Source of the DNA: an uncultured Bacteroidia bacterium
GTDB lineage: Bacteria > Bacteroidota > Bacteroidia > Bacteroidales > F082
NCBI GenBank assembly: GCA_902785755.1
Contig: CACZZO010000016.1
Coordinates: 1 to 64,000 of the forward strand
Direction: 5' to 3'
Length of the DNA: 64,000 bases
Shown: positions 53,336-61,861 of the stretch, piece after piece
How the letters are laid out: each line of letters begins with the position of its first letter
Numbering within the stretch: position 1 is the stretch's first letter
Position numbers and translations under genes: made by a program
The notes under the pieces: model-generated
Told to the model about the DNA's origin: nothing
What the model saw: the letters and a program-made list of their open reading frames with translations, nothing else
Database searches by the model: none

Positions 53336-53916
53336 ATGGCTGATATAGAATGGTAATTTGTCCATGCTTTCTATATTTTTACAACCTATATGCGATGGTT
53401 TTTCGAGATTATTTCAGCTTATAGGGGAAAATAATGTGCAAAAATACACTTTTGGTTCGTATTGAGTTCCTTCGTGCCGCCAAAGTCCCATAGGGACGAC
53501 CCTAACTCAAGCAGGCGACGGCAGTCCCTGCTCACGATGTCACGATGAAATGAAAACGCGGTTGCCGCATTGCAAATGCTGATACCCACGGCTTCTGAAT
53601 TACGGTTGCTCGGTGTTTTTCATTCGGCAGGGGGTTACGTCGCATTATCGGCAGGGGTTCACACCGCCTGCCTACATTGCTGCCACCCCTCCGGGGTTCC
53701 TCCGCACCCCTGCCCAAGTCACGGAGTGACGACGGATATTAGGCAGGGGTGAAATGTAATGCAACCCCTGCCGAAGCACCATGGCAGCCGCACACCCCAA
53801 AACAAAAAAAGCAGAGACGCCACAACGTGGCGCCTCTACAATGATGTGGGAATTGAAAATTCCCTCCTCACCGCTTGCGAATTGCAAACTCGCAAGACGT
53901 GTCATTTCCTGATTTA
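53336..53916. repeat. Repeat-rich non-coding stretch
   Basis: No gene is visible here. It holds a 60-bp block at 53404-53463 that is matched at 56321-56380, a CCCATAGGGACG...GCAGGCG...CCCTGC block at 53480-53535, two GGCAGGGGT/ACCCCTGCC inverted pairs (53650-53672 and 53742-53772), a GAGACGCCACAACGTGGCGCCTC hairpin near 53810 and CTTGCGA...TCGCAAG at about 53873-53895. These are dispersed Bacteroidales-type intergenic repeats piled up next to the IS. Confidence 0.7.
53404..53463. repeat. 60-bp repeat, left copy
   Basis: It matches 56321-56380 in the same direction at about 83 percent of positions. On the minus strand it holds a TATTTTTG -7 box. Confidence 0.7.
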
Positions 53917-54051
53917 GGTTGACTGTTTTATGTCGATAATCGCTGGTTGGAGTTGACCCGTTTTGTTATTAATACTGATATTGGTTGACTGTTTTTGTTT
54001 ATTCCTGATATTGGTTGACACTCCATGGGTTTATCCCTGTCAGAGGTTGAC
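53917..54051. repeat. Five GTTGAC copies at 30-34 base spacing at the IS left end
   Basis: GGTTGAC or AGTTGAC begin at 53917, 53951, 53983, 54013 and 54045, a spacing of 34, 32, 30 and 32 bases. The last lies within the 3' end of orfB. They may be transposase-binding sites. Confidence 0.7.
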
Positions 54052-55059
54052 TGTAGGGCGTAGCCCGGAAGGAGACCTCTGACAGCACGGCAAAGGTAAA
54101 CCTTTTTCCGTGATATCTGTATCCTGCTTCTTCTTTTTTATCGCGGCTGTCCTGTAGCTCTTCCACTTCTTTTCCAGTTCACCACTGAGGCAGGATGCCT
54201 CGGCAGGTGTCATCATGCCGAGGCTCATGTGCGGACGCTCGTTGTTGTAGAAGGCCACGGCATCGCTCACGGCTGCCCTGACCTCCGCGACGGAGCGGAA
54301 CCTGCGGCCCTTGAGCAGCTCGTTCTTCATCGTGCCGTTCACACGCTCGGCCTGGGCGTTCTCCTTCGGGTCTCCGCTTTCGGTCATGCTGACGCGTATG
54401 CCGTTGGCGGCCAAAAGCCTCACGTACTCGCCGCTGGCGTATTGGCAGCCCCTGTCGGAGTGGTGTATGAGATTGACGTTTTCCTTTGCAATGCCCTCGA
54501 TGCGTTTGAGGGCCGTCCTCAATGCCTCTATGGGATAGGTGGCATCAAGCGTCTCCCCGACGCTCCAGCCGACAATCTCCTCGGTATAGGCATCCATCAC
54601 CAGGGAGAGGTAGCAGAAGACATGGACCGTCTCGGAAAGCCAGACGGTGATGTAGGTGATGTCGCTCACCCACAACCGATAGGGTGCCGTCGGGATGAAG
54701 TCCCTGACGAGGTTCGGATAGGTCGGCAGCCCGTGGCTGGAGTCCGTCGTCCTCGGTGCATGCACCCTCCGGCGCACCTTCAAGCCCCATCGGTCTATCA
54801 GGTCCTCGAAGCGGTCGCGACCCATCGGGTGCATCGCGCCGAACTCGCGGCGGTACATGTGCCAAAGCTTCATGCCGCCGATGCCGGGATCCTTCGCCCT
54901 GACCTCGCGGATGTACTGCAGGGCGAACTCCTCCTGGGCGGCCTTGGCCAGTTCAGCGTTCTCGTCACGCTTGTAGTATGCCTGCTTGCTCACGCCAAGC
55001 AGCCCGCAAAGGACGCTCACCGGATAGCGTCTCGCGTCCCTCGCGTGCAGGTCCGTCAC
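54040..55059 (-). CDS. IS3-family transposase OrfB (DDE integrase)
   Basis: The 339-residue protein has an N-terminal HTH_21-like part (LCGLLGVSKQAYYKR) and the integrase core with the catalytic acids in WVSDITY, HHSDRGCQYASGEY and E in DPKENAQAERVNGTMKNE. It lacks any stop or frameshift, so the element may be active. Its ATG overlaps the orfA stop region by four bases, and it may also be made as an OrfAB fusion by frameshift. Confidence 0.93.
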   Translation of the reverse strand: MTDLHARDARRYPVSVLCGLLGVSKQAYYKRDENAELAKAAQEEFALQYIREVRAKDPGIGGMKLWHMYRREFGAMHPMGRDRFEDLIDRWGLKVRRRVHAPRTTDSSHGLPTYPNLVRDFIPTAPYRLWVSDITYITVWLSETVHVFCYLSLVMDAYTEEIVGWSVGETLDATYPIEALRTALKRIEGIAKENVNLIHHSDRGCQYASGEYVRLLAANGIRVSMTESGDPKENAQAERVNGTMKNELLKGRRFRSVAEVRAAVSDAVAFYNNERPHMSLGMMTPAEASCLSGELEKKWKSYRTAAIKKKKQDTDITEKGLPLPCCQRSPSGLRPTVNL

Positions 55060-55439
55060 CGCTTGGCGCCAGCTTTTTTTCTTATCTCCACCTTGAACTT
55101 CTTCTCCGCCACCTTGATCATCTCGCCGTACAAGTCCGCTCGCATCTCGGCCATCTTCAGCTTGGCCTTCAGTGCGGACAACTCGGCCTTCAGGGATCGG
55201 ATGTCGTCTTTGGCTTCCTCGTCGGAATCTTTTGGCGCCGTTTTCGTTTTCTTTGTCCTAGCCATCGCTGTCGTTTTGTCTTTGTTCTTGGCTGCAAATT
55301 TACGGATCCATCGCCATGCCGTGGATGGGTTTATAGGAATTAATTCGGCTATCTTGGTCTCTCCATAGCCTAACTCGTAATGGAGACGGATTACTTCGTC
55401 GAAGTACTTCTCCCGTTTCAGTGTTTGATACTCTGACAT
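55056..55439 (-). CDS. IS3-family OrfA (helix-turn-helix)
   Basis: The 127-residue protein has a HTH with YGETKIAELIPINPSTAWRW at about 25-44, a basic linker and a leucine-zipper-like helix (LKAELSALKAKLKMAEMRAD) used in OrfA-OrfB pairing. It is read leftwards from the ATG at 55439 close to the right end of the element. Confidence 0.9.
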   Translation of the reverse strand: MSEYQTLKREKYFDEVIRLHYELGYGETKIAELIPINPSTAWRWIRKFAAKNKDKTTAMARTKKTKTAPKDSDEEAKDDIRSLKAELSALKAKLKMAEMRADLYGEMIKVAEKKFKVEIRKKAGAKR

Positions 55440-55469
55440 CTCTTTTGGCTTTTAAGAGAGTCAACTTTT

Positions 55470-56311
55470 TCTAGCGAAAGACACGTCCAACCTATAGGCT
55501 GCACGTTGCCATCCTCGAAGTCGGGCGAGAGGTCGGGTTGAGGGGGGGGCGTGAAGTTCTTCACCTCGCCATAGCCATAGCCACCCACATTCTTGGCATA
55601 GGCGCAATAGTAGTAGGTGGTGCCAAATGTGATACCGAAGGGGGCTGAGAAGACGCCATCGTTCCAGTCACTACCTACCGCATAGTTCACCTGTGTTTCA
55701 TTCGGGTCGAAAAATTCCGTGCTCCAGCAGATGCCGTATTCTTCGATGCCGGTGAGGCTCTCTAATGCGCCGTAGCAATAGGCCTGACCTATCACGAATT
55801 CCGGTTCAGTGTAGAGCGGGGCGGGTGCCGTGGTTACCGTGGGAGGATTCAAGGTTATGGTGGCATCGGTCAGGAAGGCGTTGGTGTAGGCCGCCGTGGG
55901 GATGCTGAACGTGCCCGTGCAGCCTGAGCAGCTGATGGTGCCATTGGTCACTGCGGCTTGGTCGCAGAGCACCACGGCATAGCGTGTCGAGCCTGTGCCG
56001 TAGGGCACGATGTTGCCCGTCGTCGTGCCGTTGGTCACCGTGTCGCCGAAGCCGATGGTGGCCTCGGTCTTCAAGCCCGCAATCGTAATCGCGGCGTCGG
56101 TGCTTACCGAGCCCAAGTCGAACTTCACCAAGGCGCACTTGTTGCGCAGGTAGGCGGTGTAGTTCTGTTCGGTGGGGCTGAAATCCTCATTCGAAGGAGC
56201 GCACGAAATCACGGCTAAGCCATTGCTCTGGTTGCCGATGTTGAAGACACATTCAGTCGAGTTGTTCTCAACAAGGCCGTCAATGGTTTGGCCGCCCATG
56301 AAGATGAACTG
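55470..56311 (-). pseudogene. Truncated surface-protein gene, cut by the IS
   Basis: A reading frame on the reverse strand encodes an Ig/FN3-type surface module: residues with YGICWST and TYYYCAYAKNVGGYGYGEVKNF are typical of exported Bacteroidales surface proteins, followed by the opening of a MAM-like domain (DFEDGNVQPIGW). The IS begins right after this, and no remainder is found beyond the IS. The first in-frame ATG is at 56299, but no signal peptide is seen, so the 5' end seems lost as well. Confidence 0.75.
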
Positions 56312-56320
56312 CAGCGGGTT

Positions 56321-56380
56321 ATTTCGGTTTATAGGATAAAATAATGCGCAAAAATATGCTTTTAGTTTGTATTGAGCAAG
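56321..56380. repeat. 60-bp repeat, right copy
   Basis: Same direction match to 53404-53463. It lies at the lost 5' end of the truncated surface-protein gene, and its minus strand holds TATTTTTG. Confidence 0.7.
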
Positions 56381-56415
56381 AAAAACGGAAAAAATCGACC
56401 TAAAAATAAAACAAA

Positions 56416-56445
56416 AGAGGGTGTGCCTGTATTGACACACCCTCT
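56416..56445 (-). terminator. Intrinsic terminator of the MFS gene
   Basis: AGAGGGTGTG and CACACCCTCT form an exact ten-base stem with a ten-base loop; reading leftwards the stem is followed by a T-rich tract. Confidence 0.85.
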
Positions 56446-56476
56446 ACAATCTAAAATTTTTGGATTTAATCCAAAA

Positions 56477-58090
56477 TTACTTGATATTTGGCTCTTCAAG
56501 GCCGAGATGCTTCTTGGCATCCACGCGCTTCAGTATGATGCCGATGATAAGCGCGGCAACACCCAAGCAGGCCAACATGACCAACGGCCAAGTGTAGTTG
56601 AGCGCAACGGGGTCATCAACACCGGGGTTGGTGTTTTCCAAGACCTTGCCAATCAGCAGCGGGAACAGCCACAAGCCGATGTTCTGAATCCAGAAAATCA
56701 AGGCGTAGGCCGAACCGATGATTTTTTCGTCCACCAACTTCGGGACGCTCGGCCACAAGGCGGCAGGCACCAACGAGAACGAGGCACCCAACACGAGGAT
56801 AGTCAAATAAGCTACCACGACACCACCAACGGCATTGCCCTTGAAGATGGGCAACACGAAGGCGAAGGTGAGGTGGCAGATGATGAGCAGCAGCGATCCG
56901 ATCATCAGCATGGAAGCGGCCTTGCCCTTGTTGTCGACATAGCTGCCGAGGATGGGCGTGATGGCCACAGCCAGCAGCGGGAACACGGCGAAGATGGTTT
57001 CGGCGGTGCCGCGCATGTAGCCCATGTAGCAGTAAACGACGAGAGCAACGACAGCAATCGCCATCAAACCGATTTTCATGTTCTTTTTCTTGGAGAAATT
57101 GCTGGAGAAAGAGCAAACGGCCACCACGAGCATGATGATGTATTGCACGATGGTTACGGTGTCGCCGGCCCAGAACGAACCTGCGGCTGGCTCAGTCAAG
57201 GTGAGGTTGCATTGCAGCATGTTGACGGCGTACTTCTGGAAGGGGAAGATGGCCGAATAATACAGCACGCAGAGCAAAGCCACGAGCCAGAAGCCCATGC
57301 TGGAGAGAATCTTGCCGATGTCGCTGATCTTGAACGGGTCGTCTTTCTCTTCGGCCTCGCCGGTTTGTGCGTCGAGTTTCTTGTCCATGAAGAAATAGAC
57401 CACGAACATCATCAGGGCGATGCAAAGCAGCACCACGCCGAAAGCCACGGAACGGCTCACGTTGATGGTGCCACCGAGGCGGGCGAAATAGGGCGAGAAA
57501 ATCATGCAGGTGGCCACACCCAAGCGGGCCAAAGCCATCTCTGAACCCATAGCCAAGGCAGTTTCGCGGCCCTTGAACCACTTCACGATACCACGGCTCA
57601 CGGTAATACCGGCCATTTCAACGCCGCAACCAAACACCATGAAACCGAGGGCGGCCAACTTGGCCGAGGCGGGCATGCCGCGATAGAACGGCGAAACACC
57701 CAGTTCATCGAAGCCAGGGATGTAATTGAGGTTGTTGGTGAACCAAGTTTCGGCACCGCTGCCGTAGAACGACTCGCTGATGGCGTAGTACTTAATCAAG
57801 CCGCCGACGAGCATCACCGCGCCCGAAAGCACGGCGGTGAAGCGCACCCCCATCTTGTCGAGGATGATACCTGCAAAGATGAGGAAGAACACGAACACGT
57901 TCAGGAAGGTTTCGGCACCCTGCATGGTACCGAAGGCGAGGCTGTCCCAGCCGCGCTCGGTCTGCATCAGGTCCTTGATGGGGGACAAAATGTCCATGAA
58001 GATGTAGCTGCAAAACATGGCCAAGGCCAAGAGCAACAATGCAATCCAACGCATGGTCGGGTTGTCTCTCAATGTGAGTTTTTCTGTCAT
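56477..58090 (-). CDS. MFS transporter
   Basis: The 537-residue protein has about 12 membrane segments, with GIILDKMGVRFTAVLSG in the loop between segments 2 and 3 as in the MFS signature, and a soluble loop of about 30 residues (DAQTGEAEEKDDPFKISD) between the halves. It is a single inner-membrane carrier of unknown substrate. A terminator follows at 56416-56445. Its upstream region holds a long inverted repeat. Confidence 0.88.
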   Translation of the reverse strand: MTEKLTLRDNPTMRWIALLLLALAMFCSYIFMDILSPIKDLMQTERGWDSLAFGTMQGAETFLNVFVFFLIFAGIILDKMGVRFTAVLSGAVMLVGGLIKYYAISESFYGSGAETWFTNNLNYIPGFDELGVSPFYRGMPASAKLAALGFMVFGCGVEMAGITVSRGIVKWFKGRETALAMGSEMALARLGVATCMIFSPYFARLGGTINVSRSVAFGVVLLCIALMMFVVYFFMDKKLDAQTGEAEEKDDPFKISDIGKILSSMGFWLVALLCVLYYSAIFPFQKYAVNMLQCNLTLTEPAAGSFWAGDTVTIVQYIIMLVVAVCSFSSNFSKKKNMKIGLMAIAVVALVVYCYMGYMRGTAETIFAVFPLLAVAITPILGSYVDNKGKAASMLMIGSLLLIICHLTFAFVLPIFKGNAVGGVVVAYLTILVLGASFSLVPAALWPSVPKLVDEKIIGSAYALIFWIQNIGLWLFPLLIGKVLENTNPGVDDPVALNYTWPLVMLACLGVAALIIGIILKRVDAKKHLGLEEPNIK

Positions 58091-58127
58091 AATTATTTGA
58101 TTTAAAGATTTGTGATTTCATTATTTG

Positions 58128-58225
58128 GACTATGGCCTCTGACTATGGCCTATGGCTTGCTTCTTCCAAGGAGTGAAACTTCGTGCCTGTGAACGAAGCG
58201 AGCCATAAGCCATAAGCTATTGGCC
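58128..58225. repeat. Long imperfect inverted repeat (TATGGCC words), MFS-M16 gap
   Basis: The left side has GGACTATGGCC, GACTATGGCCTATGGCTTGC; the right side has GAAGCGAGCCATAAGCCATA and AGCTATTGGCC. The pairing TATGGCTTGCTTC/GAAGCGAGCCATA is 12 of 13. Confidence 0.8.
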
Positions 58226-58231
58226 TTCGTA

Positions 58232-61030
58232 TTATTCAGGGATTTGCACCACTTCCTTCTTGTAGCCCTTCAGCACTGCCTTCGCCATGTTGGCCACATC
58301 GTCGGCGGTGATGCCGTTGATGATGTCGTTGTAGTCCTTCATCGGGTTTTGCTTGTCGCGGTCCATGGTTTGGATGCAGTTCATCCAGTAGCGGTTGCTT
58401 TCCATGTCTTCGCTGTGTTTCTTCACCAAGAATTCCTTCACCTTTTTGAGGTCTTCGGGGCGCGGGCCGTTGTTGGCCACGTTCTGCAACTCGGCAATGG
58501 CAATGCCCATCAGTTTCTCGTACATTTCCTTGTTGGTGTCGAAGCCGATGAGGAACATGAAGGTCTGTTTCGGGCGCAGCATGAGGTTGCCGCTGACGCC
58601 AACGCCGTAGGTGCCGCCTTCGTCCTCGCGGATTTTCTCGGTGTAGACGATGTCCATCACATCGCTCAAGGCCTGCATGGTCAGTTGGTTCTTGCGGGTG
58701 TATTCCATGTCGCCGTTATAGACCATGTAGCAGGTCACTTTCGGGTTTTCCATGGCCTTGGTGTAGTGGCTGTGTACGTCCTTGTCGGTGATGGCGGGCG
58801 CGTTGGCGGTCCAAGTTTCGTCGTTTTTCTTGGTCTTCAGCGAACCGATGTATTGTTCAATCAGGGGTTCAAAGGTTTCGGGGTCGATGTTGCCTACAAA
58901 GGTGAAAACGAAGTTGTTGGCATCCTTGAAGCGGTCGGCGTAGAGTTTCAGGGCCTTGGCGTAGTCGATCTTGTCGTAGTCCTCGGCTTTCATGCGCTTG
59001 ATGAGCGGATGGTTGTCGTAGAGGGCAAACATGAGGTTGTCGCGGAAAGCGATGTCGGGGTTCGATTCGATGTTGGCCAACATCGACTTGGAGCGGGTGA
59101 TGTAGGACTGGAAAGCCTCCTCGTCGCTGCGGGGCGAGTTGAAATACAAATAGGTGAGTTGCAGCATGGTTTCCAAATCGCGGGCGGAGCAGTTGCCGCT
59201 CATGCCCTCGGTGAACGAACTGATGTTGGGGGTGACATTGGCTTTCTTTCCGGCCAAAACCTTCGGCAGGTCGATGGCACTGAAGTTGCCCACGCCGCCA
59301 AGCGTAGCCAAAGTGTTGATTTCCTGCAAGGTGTAGGGGTCGCTCTGGTCCATGACGGAGTAGCCGCCGAAACTGTAGGCACTCATCATCACCTCGTCGT
59401 CCTTGAAAGTGGTGGGCTTGTAGATGACCTTCACGCCGTTCTTCAACGTGAGGATGGTGGCATCGAAGGTGTCGTCGTGTTTCTTGCTCTCGATGCTGCC
59501 TTTCACGGGCAGGGTGGCAATCAGCGGCTCGTTGCTGACGGTTTCCTTGTAAGGCTCCACTTCCACTTGGTTGGCTTTCTTATACATGTCCAAAAGTTCA
59601 GCCTTGGTGGGCAGCACTTCGCCTTCCTTTTCGGGGGCGGTCAAGGTGATGACGATGTTGTCCTCGCGGATGAGTTGCTTGGCATATTCGTTGATGCCCT
59701 CCACGGGAAGGGCGGGCAAGAATTGGCTGAGCAGCATGTATTCGTTCTCAATGCCCATCAGTGGCTCGTTGGTGAGGAAGTGGTTGAGGATGGGGTAGAG
59801 GTAACGTCCCGTTTCTTGCTTTTCGCGTTCATCATATTGGTTCTCAATGCGTTTCATCAAGTCGGCCTTGGCGCGTTCAAACTCGGAAGCGGTGAAGCCG
59901 TATTGTTGCATACGCTTGTTTTCGGCAACGATGGCATTCATGGCCTCGTTGATGCCGTCCTTGTCCTTGGCGTAGGCAAAGCACGACCAAGCGTCCTTCG
60001 TGTCGCTGACGAAGAAGGTGCCGTAGTAGCCGTAGCCGAAGATGAAGGGCGGGTTGGCCTTTTGCGTCAGTTCTTCCATGCGGTTGTTGTACATGGTGGA
60101 AACGAGGTTGTCGATGTAGCCTTTCAGCCAATATTGGATGTCGCCTTTTTCCTCGTTCGGAACCACGTCGTGCTTGTAGAAAACCGAAATGTTGTAGTTG
60201 GTTTCCTCGCGGTCGGTGCAGATGCTGACGATAGGTTCGGCGTTGTCGGCCACCTCAAAGCGGGTGCGCTCGGCGGGGTTGACGGGGGCGGGGATGTCCT
60301 CGAAGATGGCCTTCAGGCGGCCTTCAATGACATTCACATCCACATCGCCGATGATGATGATGCCTTGCAAATCAGGGCGATACCACTTGTGGTAGTAGGC
60401 GCGAAGTGCATCGTGCTTGAAACCGCTGATGACTTCCTCAGTGCCGATGGGCATACGGTGACCGTAGGGGCTGTTGGGGTAGATGTCGGGCAACATCTTT
60501 TCCCACATGCGCTGTTGGGCGTCGTTGCGGTTGCGTTTTTCCTCAAGGATGACACCGCGTTCCTTGTCGATTTCGGGACCTTCCAAGGAGATGAAACTCG
60601 ACCAGTCGTGAAGGATGAGGATGCACGAGTCGATGAGGTTGGGATTGGTGGTCGGCACGTTGGTCAGCATGTAGACGGTTTGCTCGATGCTGGTCCAAGC
60701 GTTCACGTTTTCGCCGAACTTCACGCCGTTGTGCTCCATGTAATTAAGGAGTGCCTTGCCGGGGAAGTTGGCAGTGCCGTTGAAGGCCATGTGCTCCAAG
60801 AAGTGGGCCAGACCGCGCTGGTCTTCCTCTTCAAGGATGGAACCCACTTTCTGCGCGATGTAGAAATTGGCGCGTTGGGCGGGTTTCTCGTTGTGACGGA
60901 TGTAGTAGGTCAATCCGTTTTCCAATTTGCCTCTTCTGACGTTGGGGTCGAAGGGCACGGCATACTGCTGGGCGAACATGGTTGCGCTCAAAGCCAGCGT
61001 TGCGATTAGGGTTAGCGTTAGTTTTTTCAT
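58232..61030 (-). CDS. M16-family zinc metallopeptidase
   Basis: The ATG at 61030 gives a signal peptide (MKKLTLTLIATLALSATMFA) and 932 residues; the frame is open 31 codons upstream inside the rsmG region. The inverted zinc motif is His76-F-L-Glu79-His80 with the further Glu downstream, and the chain has the two-fold arrangement of M16 modules with one catalytic and one inactive half. It likely cleaves peptides in the periplasm or outer envelope. It is 11 bases downstream of rsmG on the same strand. Confidence 0.93.
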   Translation of the reverse strand: MKKLTLTLIATLALSATMFAQQYAVPFDPNVRRGKLENGLTYYIRHNEKPAQRANFYIAQKVGSILEEEDQRGLAHFLEHMAFNGTANFPGKALLNYMEHNGVKFGENVNAWTSIEQTVYMLTNVPTTNPNLIDSCILILHDWSSFISLEGPEIDKERGVILEEKRNRNDAQQRMWEKMLPDIYPNSPYGHRMPIGTEEVISGFKHDALRAYYHKWYRPDLQGIIIIGDVDVNVIEGRLKAIFEDIPAPVNPAERTRFEVADNAEPIVSICTDREETNYNISVFYKHDVVPNEEKGDIQYWLKGYIDNLVSTMYNNRMEELTQKANPPFIFGYGYYGTFFVSDTKDAWSCFAYAKDKDGINEAMNAIVAENKRMQQYGFTASEFERAKADLMKRIENQYDEREKQETGRYLYPILNHFLTNEPLMGIENEYMLLSQFLPALPVEGINEYAKQLIREDNIVITLTAPEKEGEVLPTKAELLDMYKKANQVEVEPYKETVSNEPLIATLPVKGSIESKKHDDTFDATILTLKNGVKVIYKPTTFKDDEVMMSAYSFGGYSVMDQSDPYTLQEINTLATLGGVGNFSAIDLPKVLAGKKANVTPNISSFTEGMSGNCSARDLETMLQLTYLYFNSPRSDEEAFQSYITRSKSMLANIESNPDIAFRDNLMFALYDNHPLIKRMKAEDYDKIDYAKALKLYADRFKDANNFVFTFVGNIDPETFEPLIEQYIGSLKTKKNDETWTANAPAITDKDVHSHYTKAMENPKVTCYMVYNGDMEYTRKNQLTMQALSDVMDIVYTEKIREDEGGTYGVGVSGNLMLRPKQTFMFLIGFDTNKEMYEKLMGIAIAELQNVANNGPRPEDLKKVKEFLVKKHSEDMESNRYWMNCIQTMDRDKQNPMKDYNDIINGITADDVANMAKAVLKGYKKEVVQIPE

Positions 61031-61041
61031 TTTGTTGAATT

Positions 61042-61668
61042 TTAATATAAATGTACTACAAACTTTTCTATAAAGTAATCCTCTTTGAACCACTTGTTTA
61101 TCGCCACTTGTTTGTGCCTCCAATAGCGGTTCAGGGCTTTGAATTCCTCGGTGAGGTCGCCGCCCTTCAGGTAAAGGATACCGCCAGCCTCCATGTCGCC
61201 CCTGATTCTCAGTTTGTTGCCTGCAAGGTTGGCGATTTCGGGCAAGGTCATCACGGCGCGACCGGTAATCACATCGAATTTCTCTTTCACTTCTTCGGCG
61301 CGTTTGTGTTCGGCCACCACGTTCTCCAATCCGATGGCCTCCTTCACGGCGTTCACCACCTTGATTTTCTTGCCCGTGCCATCAATGAGGTAGAAATCGG
61401 TCTGAGGAAACAAGATGGCCAAGGGAATGCCCGGAAAACCGCCTCCCGTGCCCAAGTCCATGACCTTCATGCCGGGGAGCAACTCGAAGTATTTGGCAAT
61501 GGCCAACGAGTGCAGCACATGGTGCTCATAGAAGTGCTCCATGTCCTTTCGCGAAATCACGTTGATTTTGCTGTTCCAGTCCAAGTATAAGTCTTTCAGT
61601 TGGTTATATTGCTCCTTCTGCCTCTCGCTGAGGTCGGGGAAATACTGGAAAAGGCTGTTTGTGTCCAT
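61042..61668 (-). CDS. rsmG: 16S rRNA (guanine527-N7)-methyltransferase
   Basis: RsmG methylates G527 of 16S rRNA with S-adenosylmethionine. The ATG at 61668 gives 208 residues, the normal size. The SAM-binding motif is VMDLGTGGGFPGIPLAI at about 70-86, and the VRA-like stretch NVVAEHKRAEEV follows, then ITGRAVMTLPEI. A TAATTTTG box is at 61697-61690. Confidence 0.95.
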   Translation of the reverse strand: MDTNSLFQYFPDLSERQKEQYNQLKDLYLDWNSKINVISRKDMEHFYEHHVLHSLAIAKYFELLPGMKVMDLGTGGGFPGIPLAILFPQTDFYLIDGTGKKIKVVNAVKEAIGLENVVAEHKRAEEVKEKFDVITGRAVMTLPEIANLAGNKLRIRGDMEAGGILYLKGGDLTEEFKALNRYWRHKQVAINKWFKEDYFIEKFVVHLY

Positions 61669-61689
61669 AATACCGCAAAAAATTGGCTT

Positions 61690-61697
61690 CAAAATTA
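61690..61697 (-). promoter_or_regulatory. TAATTTTG -7 box of rsmG
   Basis: The reverse strand reads TAATTTTG, 21 bases before the ATG at 61668. Confidence 0.6.
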
Positions 61698-61768
61698 CGG
61701 TTTTTTTTTGAGGTGCGGAGTTTTTTCTTTGGGAATTATACGATTTTGGTTGGTTTTAAGTTGTTTTA

Positions 61769-61849
61769 CTATGGCCAATGGCCTATGACAATGGCTTGCT
61801 TTTACTGTTGTTGCGAGCCATTGTCAATAGCCATGAGCCATCGTCATAA
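61769..61849. repeat. Long imperfect inverted repeat (TATGGCC words), before the LysM gene
   Basis: The left side is ACTATGGCCAATGGCCTATG and ACAATGGCTTGCT; the right side is TGCGAGCCATTGTCAATAGC and CATGAGCCATCGTCATAA. GACAATGGCTTGC pairs with GCGAGCCATTGTC. The design is that of the elements at 30941 and 58128. Confidence 0.8.
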
Positions 61850-61861
61850 AAAGAAACCACC

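Larger units (their letters stand above)
53917..55466 (-). mobile_element. IS3-family insertion sequence (ends approximate)
   Basis: It contains orfA and orfB in the normal -1 type arrangement. A short inverted pair GTTGACT (53918) and AGTCAAC (ending 55465) marks the likely ends. The right end cuts the surface-protein gene fragment at 55470. The left end has five spaced GTTGAC copies. No clear target duplication could be read because the outside bases differ, so the borders are uncertain. Confidence 0.65.

Noticed and set aside
58220..61009. A 929-codon open frame on the plus strand, opposite the M16 peptidase gene
   Set aside because: It is the mirror of a strongly codon-biased gene, contains only low-complexity V/H/L/G residues and shows no domain.
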